Source: Streptomyces sp. NBC_01288
GTDB lineage: Bacteria; Actinomycetota; Actinomycetes; Streptomycetales; Streptomycetaceae
Assembly (NCBI RefSeq): GCF_035982055.1
Contig: NZ_CP108427.1
Location: forward strand, 5,331,001 to 5,395,000
Reading direction: 5' to 3'
Length of the DNA: 64,000 nucleotides
Below, one piece after another: positions 7,554 to 16,527 of this stretch. Within the stretch, counting starts at the first letter, position 1; the number at the start of each line of letters is the position of its first letter. The notes below the pieces were generated by a model. It saw only the letters and a list, made by a program, of their open reading frames with translations. It did not search any database and had not been told where the DNA came from. The translations under genes and the position numbers were made by a program.

Positions 7554-9098
7554 CTACTCGAAGCGAGCCGCCAGGAGGACGACGTCCTCGTCGCTGTCGG
7601 CCGTGTCGAGGCCGTCCGGCAGCACGGTCCGCAGGACGTGGTCGGCGATCGCGGCCGGGTCGTCGCGCAGCGCCTTGGGGACGCTCGCGGCCGCCGCGTG
7701 CAGGCGGGCGAAGGCGCGGTCCATGGGGTCGCCGGTGCGGTGCAGCAGCCCGTCGGTGTAGAGCAGCACGGTCTCGCCCGCCTCCGCCTCCAGCTCCACG
7801 CTCGGCGCCTCCCAGCAGGCGAGCATGCCCAGGGGCGCGGACACGGAGGTCTCCACGAACTCCGTGCGCCGCTCGCCGACCAGGAGGGGCGGGCTGTGTC
7901 CTGCGCCGGCCAGGGTGATCTTGCGCAGCGCGGGCTCGCAGTAGGCGAACAGGGCGGTGGCCGAGCGGGCGGGTTCGGTGAGTCTCAGGAGGAGTTCGAG
8001 GTCGGACAGGACCGCGACCGGGTCCTCGCCCTCCATCACCGCGTACGCCCGCAGGGACGCGCGGAGCCGGCCCATCGCGGCGATCGCGCTGGGCCCGGAG
8101 CCGGTCACCGAGCCGACCGCGAGGCCGAGCGCGGCATCGGGCAGCGGCAGCGCGTCGTACCAGTCGCCGCCGCCGCGCGGACCCGTGCGGTGCAGCGCGG
8201 CGAGCTGCACACCGGCCACGCGGGGGAGCCGGGACGGCAGCAGCTCCTCGGCGATGGTCGTCATGCACGCGCGCGTGCGCTCGACTTCGAGGACCCGGGC
8301 CAGATGCTCGGTGGCGTACCGGGCGTACAGGCCGACGAGGTGGCGCTGCCGCTCGACCGGCTCGGCGGGCTCGTCGTACAGCCACACGGCGGCACCCAGG
8401 CGCCCGGCCGCGTCGGTCGCCAGGGGCAGCGCGTAACTGGCCGCGTAGCCGAGGCGTACGGCGACCTCGCGGTGGCGCGGGTCGAGGGTGTCCTCGGCGA
8501 ACAGGTCGGGGTGGACGATCTCGCCGCCCTCGCCGCCGGGAGCGCCGTCGAGAATCTGGCCGTAGGACATCGCCCCGCGCGGGACGGTCTCGATGTGGCC
8601 GAGGTCGGAGCGGGCGAGGCCGAGGCCGATGGTGGTGTGGGGGCCCAGGCCGTCGCCGGGTTCCAGGACGACGAGTCCGCGGCGGGCGCCCACCAGGGCG
8701 GCTCCGGCGCGCAGCAGCTCCTGGAGTGCTTCGTCGAGTGCGTCCGTGCGTGCCAGCCGCTCCGTGAGTTCATGGAGGGTCGTGAGATCGGACACCCAGC
8801 CGGCGAGCCGGTCCTGGAGCAGGGCACCTGGCGCGTTCGGTGCGGTATCAGGCGTGTTCTGGGTGTTCGAGGAGGGGCTCGGCGGGGTATCGGTGGCGGC
8901 AGGCGCGGGCGCGACAGTGTGTGCGGGCGAGGGAACCGTTGAATCGATTCCAGCCACTTTCGGAGGGTGCGGGGCGTTCATGGCGTCCGGCTTTCCGACC
9001 GGTGCGTATTGCTCAAAAGCATCGCAAACCCCCATGTCATTCTGCGCCGCTGGCAGTGTCTCCACATGTACACGCACTCGTGAGGGGATGTCCAGCAT
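7554..9098 (-). CDS. GAF-SpoIIE PP2C-family serine phosphatase
   Basis: The protein has a Pro/Ala/Thr-rich N-terminal tail (about 100 residues), a GAF-like sensor domain (TLHELTERLARTDALDEALQ onward), and a C-terminal SpoIIE/RsbU-type PP2C phosphatase. The phosphatase shows GPRGGGDWYDALPLPDAALG, VGSVTGSGPSAIAAMGRLRA, AGAGHSPPLLV and LLYTDGL. The usual metal-binding GDVxGHG is altered to GSVTGSG, which may lower activity. Such phosphatases dephosphorylate anti-sigma antagonists, a natural partner for the RsbW-like ATPases at 1.5 and 12.2 kb. The start is uncertain; ATG 9098 (MLDIPSRV) is chosen, and an in-frame start at 9236 exists. Confidence 0.85.
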   Translation of the reverse strand: MLDIPSRVRVHVETLPAAQNDMGVCDAFEQYAPVGKPDAMNAPHPPKVAGIDSTVPSPAHTVAPAPAATDTPPSPSSNTQNTPDTAPNAPGALLQDRLAGWVSDLTTLHELTERLARTDALDEALQELLRAGAALVGARRGLVVLEPGDGLGPHTTIGLGLARSDLGHIETVPRGAMSYGQILDGAPGGEGGEIVHPDLFAEDTLDPRHREVAVRLGYAASYALPLATDAAGRLGAAVWLYDEPAEPVERQRHLVGLYARYATEHLARVLEVERTRACMTTIAEELLPSRLPRVAGVQLAALHRTGPRGGGDWYDALPLPDAALGLAVGSVTGSGPSAIAAMGRLRASLRAYAVMEGEDPVAVLSDLELLLRLTEPARSATALFAYCEPALRKITLAGAGHSPPLLVGERRTEFVETSVSAPLGMLACWEAPSVELEAEAGETVLLYTDGLLHRTGDPMDRAFARLHAAAASVPKALRDDPAAIADHVLRTVLPDGLDTADSDEDVVLLAARFE

Positions 9099-9560
9099 TG
9101 TCCTGCCGGGATTCCTGGTGTCCATGGGTTTACGGGTGCTATTTCGCTCTCCCCTTGCGGATTGGCAAAGTTGGCTTAAAACTGCATCAGGGGACGGTCC
9201 ATTGCGGTCGACTGGGTTTGCTCGACGGAGCGTCACAGCGGTCGTGATGGGTACGTACTCGGAGAAGGCCAGGGGTGGCTGGGGGCCACCCGGAACCTGG
9301 TGAAGGACCCGGGCGTCTTAACCACCGACGATCGTGCCCCATCCTCCCGTGGCGGAGGCGGAGAGAACTACGCGGGACGGCAAAACGCCAGACTTCGCCA
9401 CCCCCAATCGCCACGCCCATGCTTTTCAAGCACGCACGGGTTCCCCTTGCCGAAGGCAGGGGTGTGATGCGCCAACAGGTACGCACAGTGAAGTGATCGA
9501 CACATGATGTGATGTGGTCCTCGGTGTTGCCAGCGGTGCAACGGAAAGGAACGAGCGCTC
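9099..9560. other. 460-bp divergent intergenic region
   Basis: This region separates the SpoIIE phosphatase and the prim-pol gene. It holds a 7-bp hairpin at 9273-9291 (GGGTGGC with its complement). Near 9420 there is a short palindromic TGCTT-TTC-AAGCA. I see no coding pattern and no clear promoter consensus. The extended phosphatase frame to 9236 would cover its first third. Confidence 0.4.
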
Positions 9561-10226
9561 ATGCGCGAGATCCCCGGAAAGCGACGCAGGCTCCTGTCCA
9601 GGCGAGACAACAGGAGGTCTGAGATGCTCAGCGCGGCCCTGACCTTCGCGACAGAATGGCAATGGCCCGTACTCCCGGGCGTGGCACCGGACCCTCAGGG
9701 CCGGGCCCGCTGCGGCTGTCCGGACCCAGACTGCACGGTCCCCGGCGCACACCCCTTCGACCCCGGCCTCCTCGCGGCCACCACCGACGCCCGGATGGTG
9801 CGCTGGTGGTGGGGCAACCGACCCGCCGCGCCGATCGTCCTCGCCACCGGCGACAAGGCTCCCTGCGCGGTCAGCCTGCCCGCCCCCGCGGCCGCCCGGG
9901 CCCTCGCCGCGCTCGACCGCCAGGGCATGCGCCTCGGCCCGGTCGTCGCCGCGCCGACCCGCTGGTCGCTGCTCGTCAAGCCGTACTCCCTGGAGCAGTT
10001 GGGCGAGCTGCTCTACGCCAAGGACCACGTCCCCGGCTCGCTCCGCTTCCACGGCGAGGGCGGCTACCTCGCCCTGCCCCCCTCCGAGACCGGCCAGGGC
10101 CAGATCCGCTGGGAGCGCGCACCACTGCCCGGCTCGTCCTCGCCCTGGGTACCCGACGTCGAGGCCGTGGTGGACGCCGTGGTCGAGGCCCTCACTCGTA
10201 CGGGTGTGAGCGCGCCCGAGTTGTAG
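9561..10226 (+). CDS. Bifunctional DNA primase/polymerase N-terminal (prim-pol) domain protein
   Basis: The 221-residue protein resembles the stand-alone prim-pol proteins common in Streptomyces. It contains a CGCPDPDC cysteine cluster near residue 50, PGAHPFDPGLLAATTDARMV, WWWGNRPAAPIVLATG and RFHGEGGYLALPPSETGQG. No helicase or primase C-terminal domain is attached, and no replication gene is next to it. ATG 9561 is taken. ATG 9624 (MLSAALTF) has a better ribosome site (AGGAGG) and could be the true start. Confidence 0.75.
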   Translation: MREIPGKRRRLLSRRDNRRSEMLSAALTFATEWQWPVLPGVAPDPQGRARCGCPDPDCTVPGAHPFDPGLLAATTDARMVRWWWGNRPAAPIVLATGDKAPCAVSLPAPAAARALAALDRQGMRLGPVVAAPTRWSLLVKPYSLEQLGELLYAKDHVPGSLRFHGEGGYLALPPSETGQGQIRWERAPLPGSSSPWVPDVEAVVDAVVEALTRTGVSAPEL

Positions 10227-10282
10227 GGGTGTCGGGCGTGCGCGGGACATGGCGCCCGTAGTTGGTCGTTATCTTCCGAAGC

Positions 10283-10843
10283 ATGAACCTTCGTCTGCTC
10301 GCCCTCGCGGGCGTCGCGGTGTGCGCGGTCGCGCTGCCGCTGGCCGTGGCGTCCGCGGGACCCGTACGCGACGAGGGTCACGCGGTCGTACGGTCCCTTT
10401 CGCTCGGGTCCCTCGGGTCCTCCGACGACGACCCCAAGGCGCCCTCCGCCGCGCCTTCTCCGGCCCGCTCCCCGCTGACGCTCGGCCTGGGTCTTGCGAC
10501 GGCCGCGCGCTGCGGACCCGAACTCTCCTCCCCCGACGGCATCGAGGCGCAGACCTGTGTCATGACGCAGGGTGAGGACACCTGGGCGCGCACCTACTAC
10601 CGGAACGCGACCGGCGACGACCTGGACGCGGTGCTGAGCCTCATGGGTCCGGCGGACCGCACCGTGCGGATGCACTGCGTCGTGGCGGCCGAGGACGAGC
10701 CCGCGCTGTGCGAGACACCCCGGGAGCGCACACGGGGCGAGCTGGCGGCCTACACGGCCGTGGCGGAGTTCGCGGGGCGCAACGGGAGCGGGCCGCTGTT
10801 GCTGCGATCGGGGAGCAACTCCTCGGCGCCTACGGCGAGTTGA
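10283..10843 (+). CDS. Secreted or membrane-anchored hypothetical protein
   Basis: The 186-residue protein has an N-terminal signal sequence (MNLRLLALAGVAVCAVALPL, then AVASAGP). The remainder contains CGPELSSPDGIEAQTCVMTQ and further Cys residues near 140-150, suggesting disulfides, and ends in a Ser/Gly tail. I do not recognise the family. It follows the prim-pol gene by 56 bp on the same strand. A strong hairpin lies 43 bp after its stop. Confidence 0.7.
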   Translation: MNLRLLALAGVAVCAVALPLAVASAGPVRDEGHAVVRSLSLGSLGSSDDDPKAPSAAPSPARSPLTLGLGLATAARCGPELSSPDGIEAQTCVMTQGEDTWARTYYRNATGDDLDAVLSLMGPADRTVRMHCVVAAEDEPALCETPRERTRGELAAYTAVAEFAGRNGSGPLLLRSGSNSSAPTAS

Positions 10844-10885
10844 CGGACGACATCGTTCCGTACACGCGGGCCGGGCATGAAAAGA

Positions 10886-10923
10886 CCCGGTTGCTGGCGA
10901 CGGGGGATGCACCAGCAACCGGG
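10886..10923. terminator. Hairpin terminator between convergent genes
   Basis: A perfect 12-bp stem (CCCGGTTGCTGG with its complement) encloses a 14-base loop, between the secreted protein (+) and the SEC-C protein (-). It could serve both directions. Confidence 0.65.
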
Positions 10924-11087
10924 CTACTCGAACGGTAACAAGAGATCGGCGGTTAGCAAATTCGATCTCGGCTATTCGGACACCGACTTCCCTTTCACAA
11001 CGGGGAGTTGTGACAGGAGTCACCCGAGTGAACAGGCCTGTTGCGGCTGAACGGTCGTTCAGTCGAACCCTTGGCCCATTCCGGGTG

Positions 11088-12053
11088 TCAGCTCAGCGTG
11101 ACCTGCCGGTTGGTGAGGCCGCCCCGCGCGCGGCGCTCGTCCGCGGTGAGCGGTGTCTCCGTGGCCAGCGCGGCGGTGAGGCGCTCGGCGAACTCGGCGG
11201 CCGGCTTCTCGATGTCGTCCGCGCCGAGCCCGCTCGGCAGGTCCCAGACGGGCACGGTCAGCCCGTGAGCACGGAAGGACCCCACGAGACGGGTGCCCTC
11301 GCCGAGACCGGAGCGGCCCGCGGCGTGCAGCCGGGCGAGTCCGTCCAGAAGCCGCTCCTCCGGGTACGGCATGACCCAGCGCAGATGGTTCTTGTCCGGG
11401 GTCTCGCACCAGTACGCGGCGTCCACGCCCTGGAGCTTCACGGTCGGGATGGCGGCGGCGTTGGCGCGCTCCAGGGAGGCGGTCACCTCCGGCGCCGCGC
11501 TCGAAGCCTCCGGGACCCAGAATTCGAAGCCCGGGTGCACAACTGGCTCGAACGTGCCTTCCGGGTCGAGCAGATCCTGGAGTCGCGGACCCTCGGCCGG
11601 GGCGCGGCGGGCCTGTACCGGAGTGCCCGGGTCGGCGGCCAGCGCGCGCTGGAGGGTGTCGGCGAGGTCGCGGCTGATGTCGCCGGAGGCCGTGTCGTTC
11701 TGCAGGCCGAGCAGCACCGAGCCGTCGTCCCGGCGCAGGGCCGGCCAGGCCATCGGCAGCACCGTGGCGAGCGTGACCGACGGGACCCCTTCGGGGAGAC
11801 CGCCCTTCAGCGGCAGCGCGACCGTGGCCGCGGGCACCAGCTCGCGCAGCGCCACCCAGTCGCCCTCGCCGGGCAGCCCCTCGAAGGGGCGCTGCACCAG
11901 CTCGGTCACCGCGTGCGCGGCGGCCCGGCCGTGGCAGGCCTTGTAGCGGCGGCCGCTGCCGCAGGGGCAGGGCTCGCGGGCACCGACGACCGCGACCTCT
12001 CCGTCGCTGAGCTGCGGCCGCTTGGCCGTGGTCTGGGGGCGCTTCTTGGCCAT
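11088..12053 (-). CDS. SEC-C motif protein (DUF5926-like)
   Basis: The 321-residue protein has a zinc-binding SEC-C motif close to its N-terminus (EPCPCGSGRRYKACHG, about residues 27-42), preceded by a basic Lys/Arg/Gln tail (MAKKRPQTTAKRPQ). The rest is a conserved soluble domain of unknown role in Streptomyces. ATG 12053 has GGGAGA upstream. The longer frame to 12326 lacks coding character and is rejected. Confidence 0.85.
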   Translation of the reverse strand: MAKKRPQTTAKRPQLSDGEVAVVGAREPCPCGSGRRYKACHGRAAAHAVTELVQRPFEGLPGEGDWVALRELVPAATVALPLKGGLPEGVPSVTLATVLPMAWPALRRDDGSVLLGLQNDTASGDISRDLADTLQRALAADPGTPVQARRAPAEGPRLQDLLDPEGTFEPVVHPGFEFWVPEASSAAPEVTASLERANAAAIPTVKLQGVDAAYWCETPDKNHLRWVMPYPEERLLDGLARLHAAGRSGLGEGTRLVGSFRAHGLTVPVWDLPSGLGADDIEKPAAEFAERLTAALATETPLTADERRARGGLTNRQVTLS

Positions 12054-12213
12054 CGTGGGTGTCTCCCGGTTACGGCTCGTCTCGTACTGGCGGGAGCCTA
12101 GCCGTTCACGCCATGACCGACGGGAGCCTGTGGACAAGCCGGCGGGTGTGGACGGCGGCCTGGGGACGACGCGGGCGACGTGGGCAGGTACGGGCGAGGT
12201 ACGGGCCGGCGGG

Positions 12214-12765
12214 TCAGTCCAGGTCGTCGAACGCGTCCGCGAACTCCAGTCGGGGGACCGCGGAGACCGTGGGGGCGGTGACGCGCGTAGCGAAGTCGTC
12301 GCGTCGAGGCCCGGCATCCGGATCATGGACGTCGTCCTGTACGACGACCCACACCGTGACCTCGCCCCGGGTGTCGTCCCGTACGCCCCAGTCGTCGGCC
12401 AGTGCGGTGATGATGTTCAGGCCGCGTCCGCCGCGCGCCGTCACCGACGGGGTCGCCGGGGCCGGGCGGGTCGGGCCGCCGCCGTCCGTCACCTCGACCG
12501 TGAGCCGACCGCCCGTGTCCACGCGCCAGGCGCACCGGACGTCGCCGTCACCGGCCAGGGCGTCGCCCAGGGGACGGCCGTGCTTGCACGCGTTGCTCAG
12601 CAGTTCGGAGAGGATCAGTACGGCGTCGTCGATGACCGCTTCCGACACACCGCCCGTGCGCAGCTGATCGCGCATGCGATGTCTTGCTTGTCCCACGCCC
12701 GCAGGGCCATGGGACACGGCCATGCTCGACGACGTGGGCACCTCCTGTGCCACCACCAACGCCAC
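12214..12765 (-). CDS. RsbW-like ATP-binding regulatory protein
   Basis: This 183-residue GHKL protein has the N box DDAVLILSELLSNACKHG, the G1 box EVTDGGGP and the G2 region ARGGRGLNIITALADDWGV. It also has an acidic C-terminal tail of about 45 residues beyond the kinase fold. Streptomyces encode many such anti-sigma-type ATPases, often without a linked antagonist. None is linked here. It is the second of its type in the window. Confidence 0.88.
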   Translation of the reverse strand: MALVVAQEVPTSSSMAVSHGPAGVGQARHRMRDQLRTGGVSEAVIDDAVLILSELLSNACKHGRPLGDALAGDGDVRCAWRVDTGGRLTVEVTDGGGPTRPAPATPSVTARGGRGLNIITALADDWGVRDDTRGEVTVWVVVQDDVHDPDAGPRRDDFATRVTAPTVSAVPRLEFADAFDDLD

Positions 12766-12995
12766 CCCCGAGACCTCCTTCGCCCCACGCCACGGTGTGG
12801 ATGCCCCATTGGCCTGTACCGGAAACCGGCCAATCCACGTTCAGTGACGCATTCGCAACGATCGAACACGGACCGAACGCGCCGGTGCACTCCCTGTAAT
12901 CGAGTGGCTTGTTTTCGACGGTGTGGCCGGGTTCGGAGGATGGTGCAGGTGAGGTGGCCGGGTCAAGGGGTGTTTGGCGGTCTTTATGAGGTTGT

Positions 12996-13829
12996 TTACC
13001 GTGCGCGGCCGAGCTGGCTCAGAACGGCCCCCGGCCGGTTGGTGATGATGGCGTCAATGCCCAGGTCAACGCAGAGATCGACGTCCTCGGGCTCGTTGAC
13101 CGTCCACACGTGCACCTGGTGACCGGCGTTTTTCAGCCGCTCGATGTACGCAGGGTGATTGCGCACGATCCGGATCGAGGGGCCTGCGATCCGGACACCG
13201 GCCGGAAGTCGACCGTCGCGCAGGCGGGGCGAGAGGAACTGAAGCAGGTAGACCGTCGGCAGTGTCGGGGAGGCCGCCCGCACCCGGTGCAGCGAGCGCG
13301 CCGAGAAGCTCATGACCCGTACCGGGGAGTCGGCGGCGGTGGCCGGCGCGTCCAGGCCGAAGCGTTTCAGGAGCACCAGCAGCCGTTCCTCGACCTGGCC
13401 GGCCCAGCGCGTCGGATGCTTCGTCTCGATGGCCAGCTCCACGCGCCGGCCCGCGTCCGCGACGAGTTCGAGCAGCCGCTCCAGGGTGAGCACGGAGGTG
13501 TCCTCGCGGTCCTCCGGGAGGTGCTCCCAGTCGGGCTCCTCGTCCCGCGTCGTACGGGAGTCGCGGCCCTTCCATGAACCGAAGTCCAGGGTGGCCAGAT
13601 CGGCGAGCTCCAGCGCCGAGACCGCCCCGCGCCCGTTCGACGTGCGGTTGACGCGGCGGTCGTGGACGCAGACGAGATGGCCGTCGGCGGTCAGCCGTAC
13701 GTCGCATTCGAGGGCGTCCGCACCGTCCTCGATCGCCTTCCTGTAGGCGGCGAGGGTGTGCTCGGGGGCCTCTTCGGAGGCTCCGCGGTGGGCGACGACT
13801 TGGATCCGGTGCTGCCGTGCGAGGGTCAC
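12996..13829 (-). CDS. Glycerophosphodiester phosphodiesterase (GDPD)
   Basis: The TIM-barrel enzyme hydrolyses glycerophosphodiesters to glycerol-3-phosphate and an alcohol. The catalytic pieces are VVAHRGASEEAPEHTLAAYR (His-Arg, Glu), DALECDVRLTADGHLVCVHD (Glu, Asp, His) and IETKHP. The C-terminal VWTVNEPEDVDLCVDLGID is typical. GTG 13829 (MTLARQHRIQ) gives 277 residues and is preferred. ATG 13889 adds 20 residues without a ribosome site. No signal peptide, so the enzyme is probably cytoplasmic. Confidence 0.92.
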   Translation of the reverse strand: MTLARQHRIQVVAHRGASEEAPEHTLAAYRKAIEDGADALECDVRLTADGHLVCVHDRRVNRTSNGRGAVSALELADLATLDFGSWKGRDSRTTRDEEPDWEHLPEDREDTSVLTLERLLELVADAGRRVELAIETKHPTRWAGQVEERLLVLLKRFGLDAPATAADSPVRVMSFSARSLHRVRAASPTLPTVYLLQFLSPRLRDGRLPAGVRIAGPSIRIVRNHPAYIERLKNAGHQVHVWTVNEPEDVDLCVDLGIDAIITNRPGAVLSQLGRAR

Positions 13830-14099
13830 CGCGTCATGGTGCCACCGCGACGGGGAAGGCGTGGAACCGAAGGGTGGTGGACGGCTCATAGGGGCTATGT
13901 CTTGTTAGCCCGACAGGTCCCTTGTAAAGGTTCGCCATGAACACACAGGCACCGCTTATGGTGCTCTGACGGCCGGTGGGAAAAGCTGACGGCATACAAA
14001 AACACATGCACAGCTGTTTCGCGCCGGACCGATCGACAAGCGTGAAGAGTGTGACCGCATGCTTCCGAGAACAACAGCCGTGGACCGAGGAGAAGAGCT

Positions 14100-15632
14100 G
14101 TGAGCACCGAGAACGAGGGCACTGAGGTACCCCCGGCCCCGTCTGCACCTCCTGTGCCGGTGGAATCTCCCGCAGCTTCCCCGCAGGCGGCCGCGGCCGA
14201 GGGGGGCGCGCCCACCACGCAGCTCCCGCCGGTGCCTCCGGGCGCCCCGCAGGACACACTGCACGCGGGCCCCGCTCCGGCGTACGCCGGAGCGCCCCAG
14301 CACGGCACGGGATCCGCTCCCGACGCCGCCTGGCCGCCCCCGCCGCCCGCCACCCCGTCGTACGCCGACAGCGGCACGGGCGCGGGCGCGTACGGCGGCG
14401 AGGGCGTCGGCGGATACGGCGGAGACGGCTACGGAGGTGACGGCGCCGGTGCCGGTGGCGGCTGGGGCACGCCGTACCAGCAGCAGCCCGCGCCCAAGAA
14501 GCCTGGTGGCGGACGCGGCGGCCTGATCGCCGCCGTGCTGATCGCCGCGCTGGTCGCCGGCGGCCTGGGCGGTGGCCTCGGCTACACGCTGGCCAAGGAC
14601 AACGACGACAACAGCAACTCCACCACCGTCTCCGCCGACACCGGCAGCAGCGCCTCCGTGAAGCGCGACCCGGGCACCATCGCGGGCGTCGCCGCCAAGT
14701 CGCTGCCCAGCACGGTCACCATCGAGGCCGAGAGCACCAGCGGTGAGGGCGGCACGGGCACGGGCTTCGTCTTCGACACCCAGGGCCACATCGTCACCAA
14801 CAACCACGTCGTCGCCGACGCGGTCGACGGCGGCAAGCTCACGGCGACCTTCCCGGACGGCAAGAAGTACGACGCCGAGATCGTCGGCCACGCCCAGGGC
14901 TACGACGTCGCGGTCATCAAGCTCAAGGACGCCCCCAGCAACCTGAAGCCGCTCGCCCTCGGCGACTCGGACAAGATCGCCGTCGGCGACGAGACGATCG
15001 CGATCGGCGCCCCCTTCGGCCTGTCCAACACGGTGACCACGGGCATCATCAGCGCCAAGAACCGCCCGGTGGCCTCCAGCGACGGCAGCTCCACCAGCAA
15101 GGCGTCGTACATGAGCGCCCTGCAGACCGACGCCTCGATCAACCCCGGCAACTCGGGCGGCCCGCTGCTCGACGCGCAGGGCTCGGTCATCGGCATCAAC
15201 TCCGCGATCCAGTCGACCAGCAGCGGCGGCCTCGGCTCCACCAGCCAGTCCGGTTCGATCGGCCTGGGCTTCGCCATCCCGATCAACCAGGCGAAGTACG
15301 TCGCCCAGCAGCTGATCAAGACCGGCAAGCCGGTGTACGCCAAGATCGGCGCCTCCGTCTCCCTGGAGGACAGCACCTCCGGAGCGACGATCACCGCCGA
15401 GGGCGCCAGCGGCTCCTCCTCGGTGGAGGCCGGCGGCCCCGCGGCCAAGGCGGGTCTCAAGGCCGGCGACGTCATCATCAAGCTCGACGACTCGGTGATC
15501 GACAGCGGCCCGACCCTGATCGGCGAGATCTGGACCCACAAGCCGGGCGACAAGGTCAAGATCACGTACAAGCGCGGCGGTTCGGAGCACACGACCGACC
15601 TGACCCTGGGGTCGAGGGTCGGCGACAGCTGA
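14100..15632 (+). CDS. HtrA/DegP-like trypsin-family serine protease with PDZ domain
   Basis: The 510-residue protein begins with a Pro/Ala/Gly/Tyr-rich cytoplasmic region of about 135 residues, then one membrane segment (GGLIAAVLIAALVAGGLGGG). The extracellular protease domain carries the triad: His in IVTNNHVVADA, Asp in YDVAVIKLKD, Ser in SINPGNSGGPLLD. A PDZ domain (AAKAGLKAGDVIIKLDD) ends it. The domain order matches actinobacterial HtrA-like proteases acting in envelope protein quality control. GTG start at 14100; a very strong hairpin follows. Confidence 0.95.
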   Translation: MSTENEGTEVPPAPSAPPVPVESPAASPQAAAAEGGAPTTQLPPVPPGAPQDTLHAGPAPAYAGAPQHGTGSAPDAAWPPPPPATPSYADSGTGAGAYGGEGVGGYGGDGYGGDGAGAGGGWGTPYQQQPAPKKPGGGRGGLIAAVLIAALVAGGLGGGLGYTLAKDNDDNSNSTTVSADTGSSASVKRDPGTIAGVAAKSLPSTVTIEAESTSGEGGTGTGFVFDTQGHIVTNNHVVADAVDGGKLTATFPDGKKYDAEIVGHAQGYDVAVIKLKDAPSNLKPLALGDSDKIAVGDETIAIGAPFGLSNTVTTGIISAKNRPVASSDGSSTSKASYMSALQTDASINPGNSGGPLLDAQGSVIGINSAIQSTSSGGLGSTSQSGSIGLGFAIPINQAKYVAQQLIKTGKPVYAKIGASVSLEDSTSGATITAEGASGSSSVEAGGPAAKAGLKAGDVIIKLDDSVIDSGPTLIGEIWTHKPGDKVKITYKRGGSEHTTDLTLGSRVGDS

Positions 15633-15661
15633 CGCAGCGCCAGACGAAGACGCTCAACCGG

Positions 15662-15693
15662 CGGGCCGGGCAAGGGAATCCTTGCCCGGCCCG
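15662..15693 (+). terminator. Strong hairpin terminator after the HtrA-like gene
   Basis: A perfect 14-bp stem (CGGGCCGGGCAAGG with its complement) with a 4-base loop is followed by ATCGTTTT. It lies 30 bp after the protease stop. Confidence 0.85.
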
Positions 15694-15749
15694 ATCGTTT
15701 TCCGGTCGATCGTTTTCGTCCTCCACGCGTGCGTGCGTGCGGCTGAATG

Positions 15750-15819
15750 CGACTCGGGGATCTCGACTCGCGGACTCCGATTCGCGGACCTCGACTCGCG
15801 GACCCCGATTCGGGAACTG
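15750..15819. repeat. Five tandem 14-bp repeats upstream of the ECF sigma gene
   Basis: The five units are cgactcggggatct, cgactcgcggactc, cgattcgcggacct, cgactcgcggaccc and cgattcgggaactg. All start CGA(C/T)TCG with an exact 14-bp period. The array ends 75 bp before the sigma-factor ATG. It may be a cooperative binding site or a slippage-prone array. Confidence 0.8.
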
Positions 15820-15894
15820 GATTCCTCCCTGCGGCGAAGTACGGGTGAAAGCCCAATCTTCATCAGCGTGTTCGCAAGGACGAGAGGAGCCCCG

Positions 15895-16527
15895 ATGACC
15901 GTCGAACCAGGTGTCAGAGTGGGGCAGGACAGTGACGCCTTGACGAGTGACGCCTCGGTGATCGAACGGTCGTGGGAGAAGCCCGAGGCATTCGCCGTGC
16001 TCTTCGACCGCCACGCCGACTCGGTGCACCGTTACGCGGCGCGCCGACTCGGCACGGAGGTCGCCGAGGACCTGATGGCGGAGACGTTCACCACCGCGTT
16101 CCAGCAGCGCTTCCGGTACAACACGGAACTGGCCGACGCCCGCCCGTGGTTGTTCGGCATCGCGACCAACCTCATAGGCCGGCACCGGCGCGCCGAGGCC
16201 CGACGGCTGAAGGCGATCGGCCGGCTGCCGTCGGCTGCCCGCGCCGACGGTTCCGAGGACCCGGTCGCCGACCGGGTGGCCGCGCGGGTCAGCGCACAGG
16301 CCGTACGGGGCGAACTGGCCCTGGCGATGGCCCGGTTGCCCGCCAGGCACCGGGACGTGCTGCTGCTGGTCGCCTGGGCCGACCTCGGCTACGAGGAGGT
16401 CGCCCGCGCTCTGGAGGTACCGGTGGGGACGGTCCGGTCACGGCTGCACAGGGCCCGCAGAAAACTTCGCGACGCATTGGGCGGATCCGATCCGACAGCC
16501 TTCCGAGAGGAATCCGACGATGAGTGA
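15895..16527 (+). CDS. ECF-type RNA polymerase sigma factor
   Basis: The 210-residue protein has region 2 (AFAVLFDRHADSVHRYAARR, then DLMAETFTTAFQ) and region 4 (LPARHRDVLLLVAWADLGYE, then ARALEVPVGTVRSRLHRAR). The ATG at 15895 is preceded by GAGAGGAG. Its last 8 bp overlap the next gene, a CU044_5270-family membrane protein that is the likely regulatory partner. Extension of the frame upstream would run through the 14-bp repeat array and is rejected. Confidence 0.93.
   Translation: MTVEPGVRVGQDSDALTSDASVIERSWEKPEAFAVLFDRHADSVHRYAARRLGTEVAEDLMAETFTTAFQQRFRYNTELADARPWLFGIATNLIGRHRRAEARRLKAIGRLPSAARADGSEDPVADRVAARVSAQAVRGELALAMARLPARHRDVLLLVAWADLGYEEVARALEVPVGTVRSRLHRARRKLRDALGGSDPTAFREESDDE

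Noticed and set aside
5826..8942. A 1038-codon + strand open frame over pepP and the SpoIIE phosphatase
   Set aside because: Antisense shadow; both minus-strand genes have intact catalytic motifs.
13942..14099. Possible coding extensions between the GDPD and HtrA-like genes
   Set aside because: No codon bias and no motif; the region is a divergent promoter zone.
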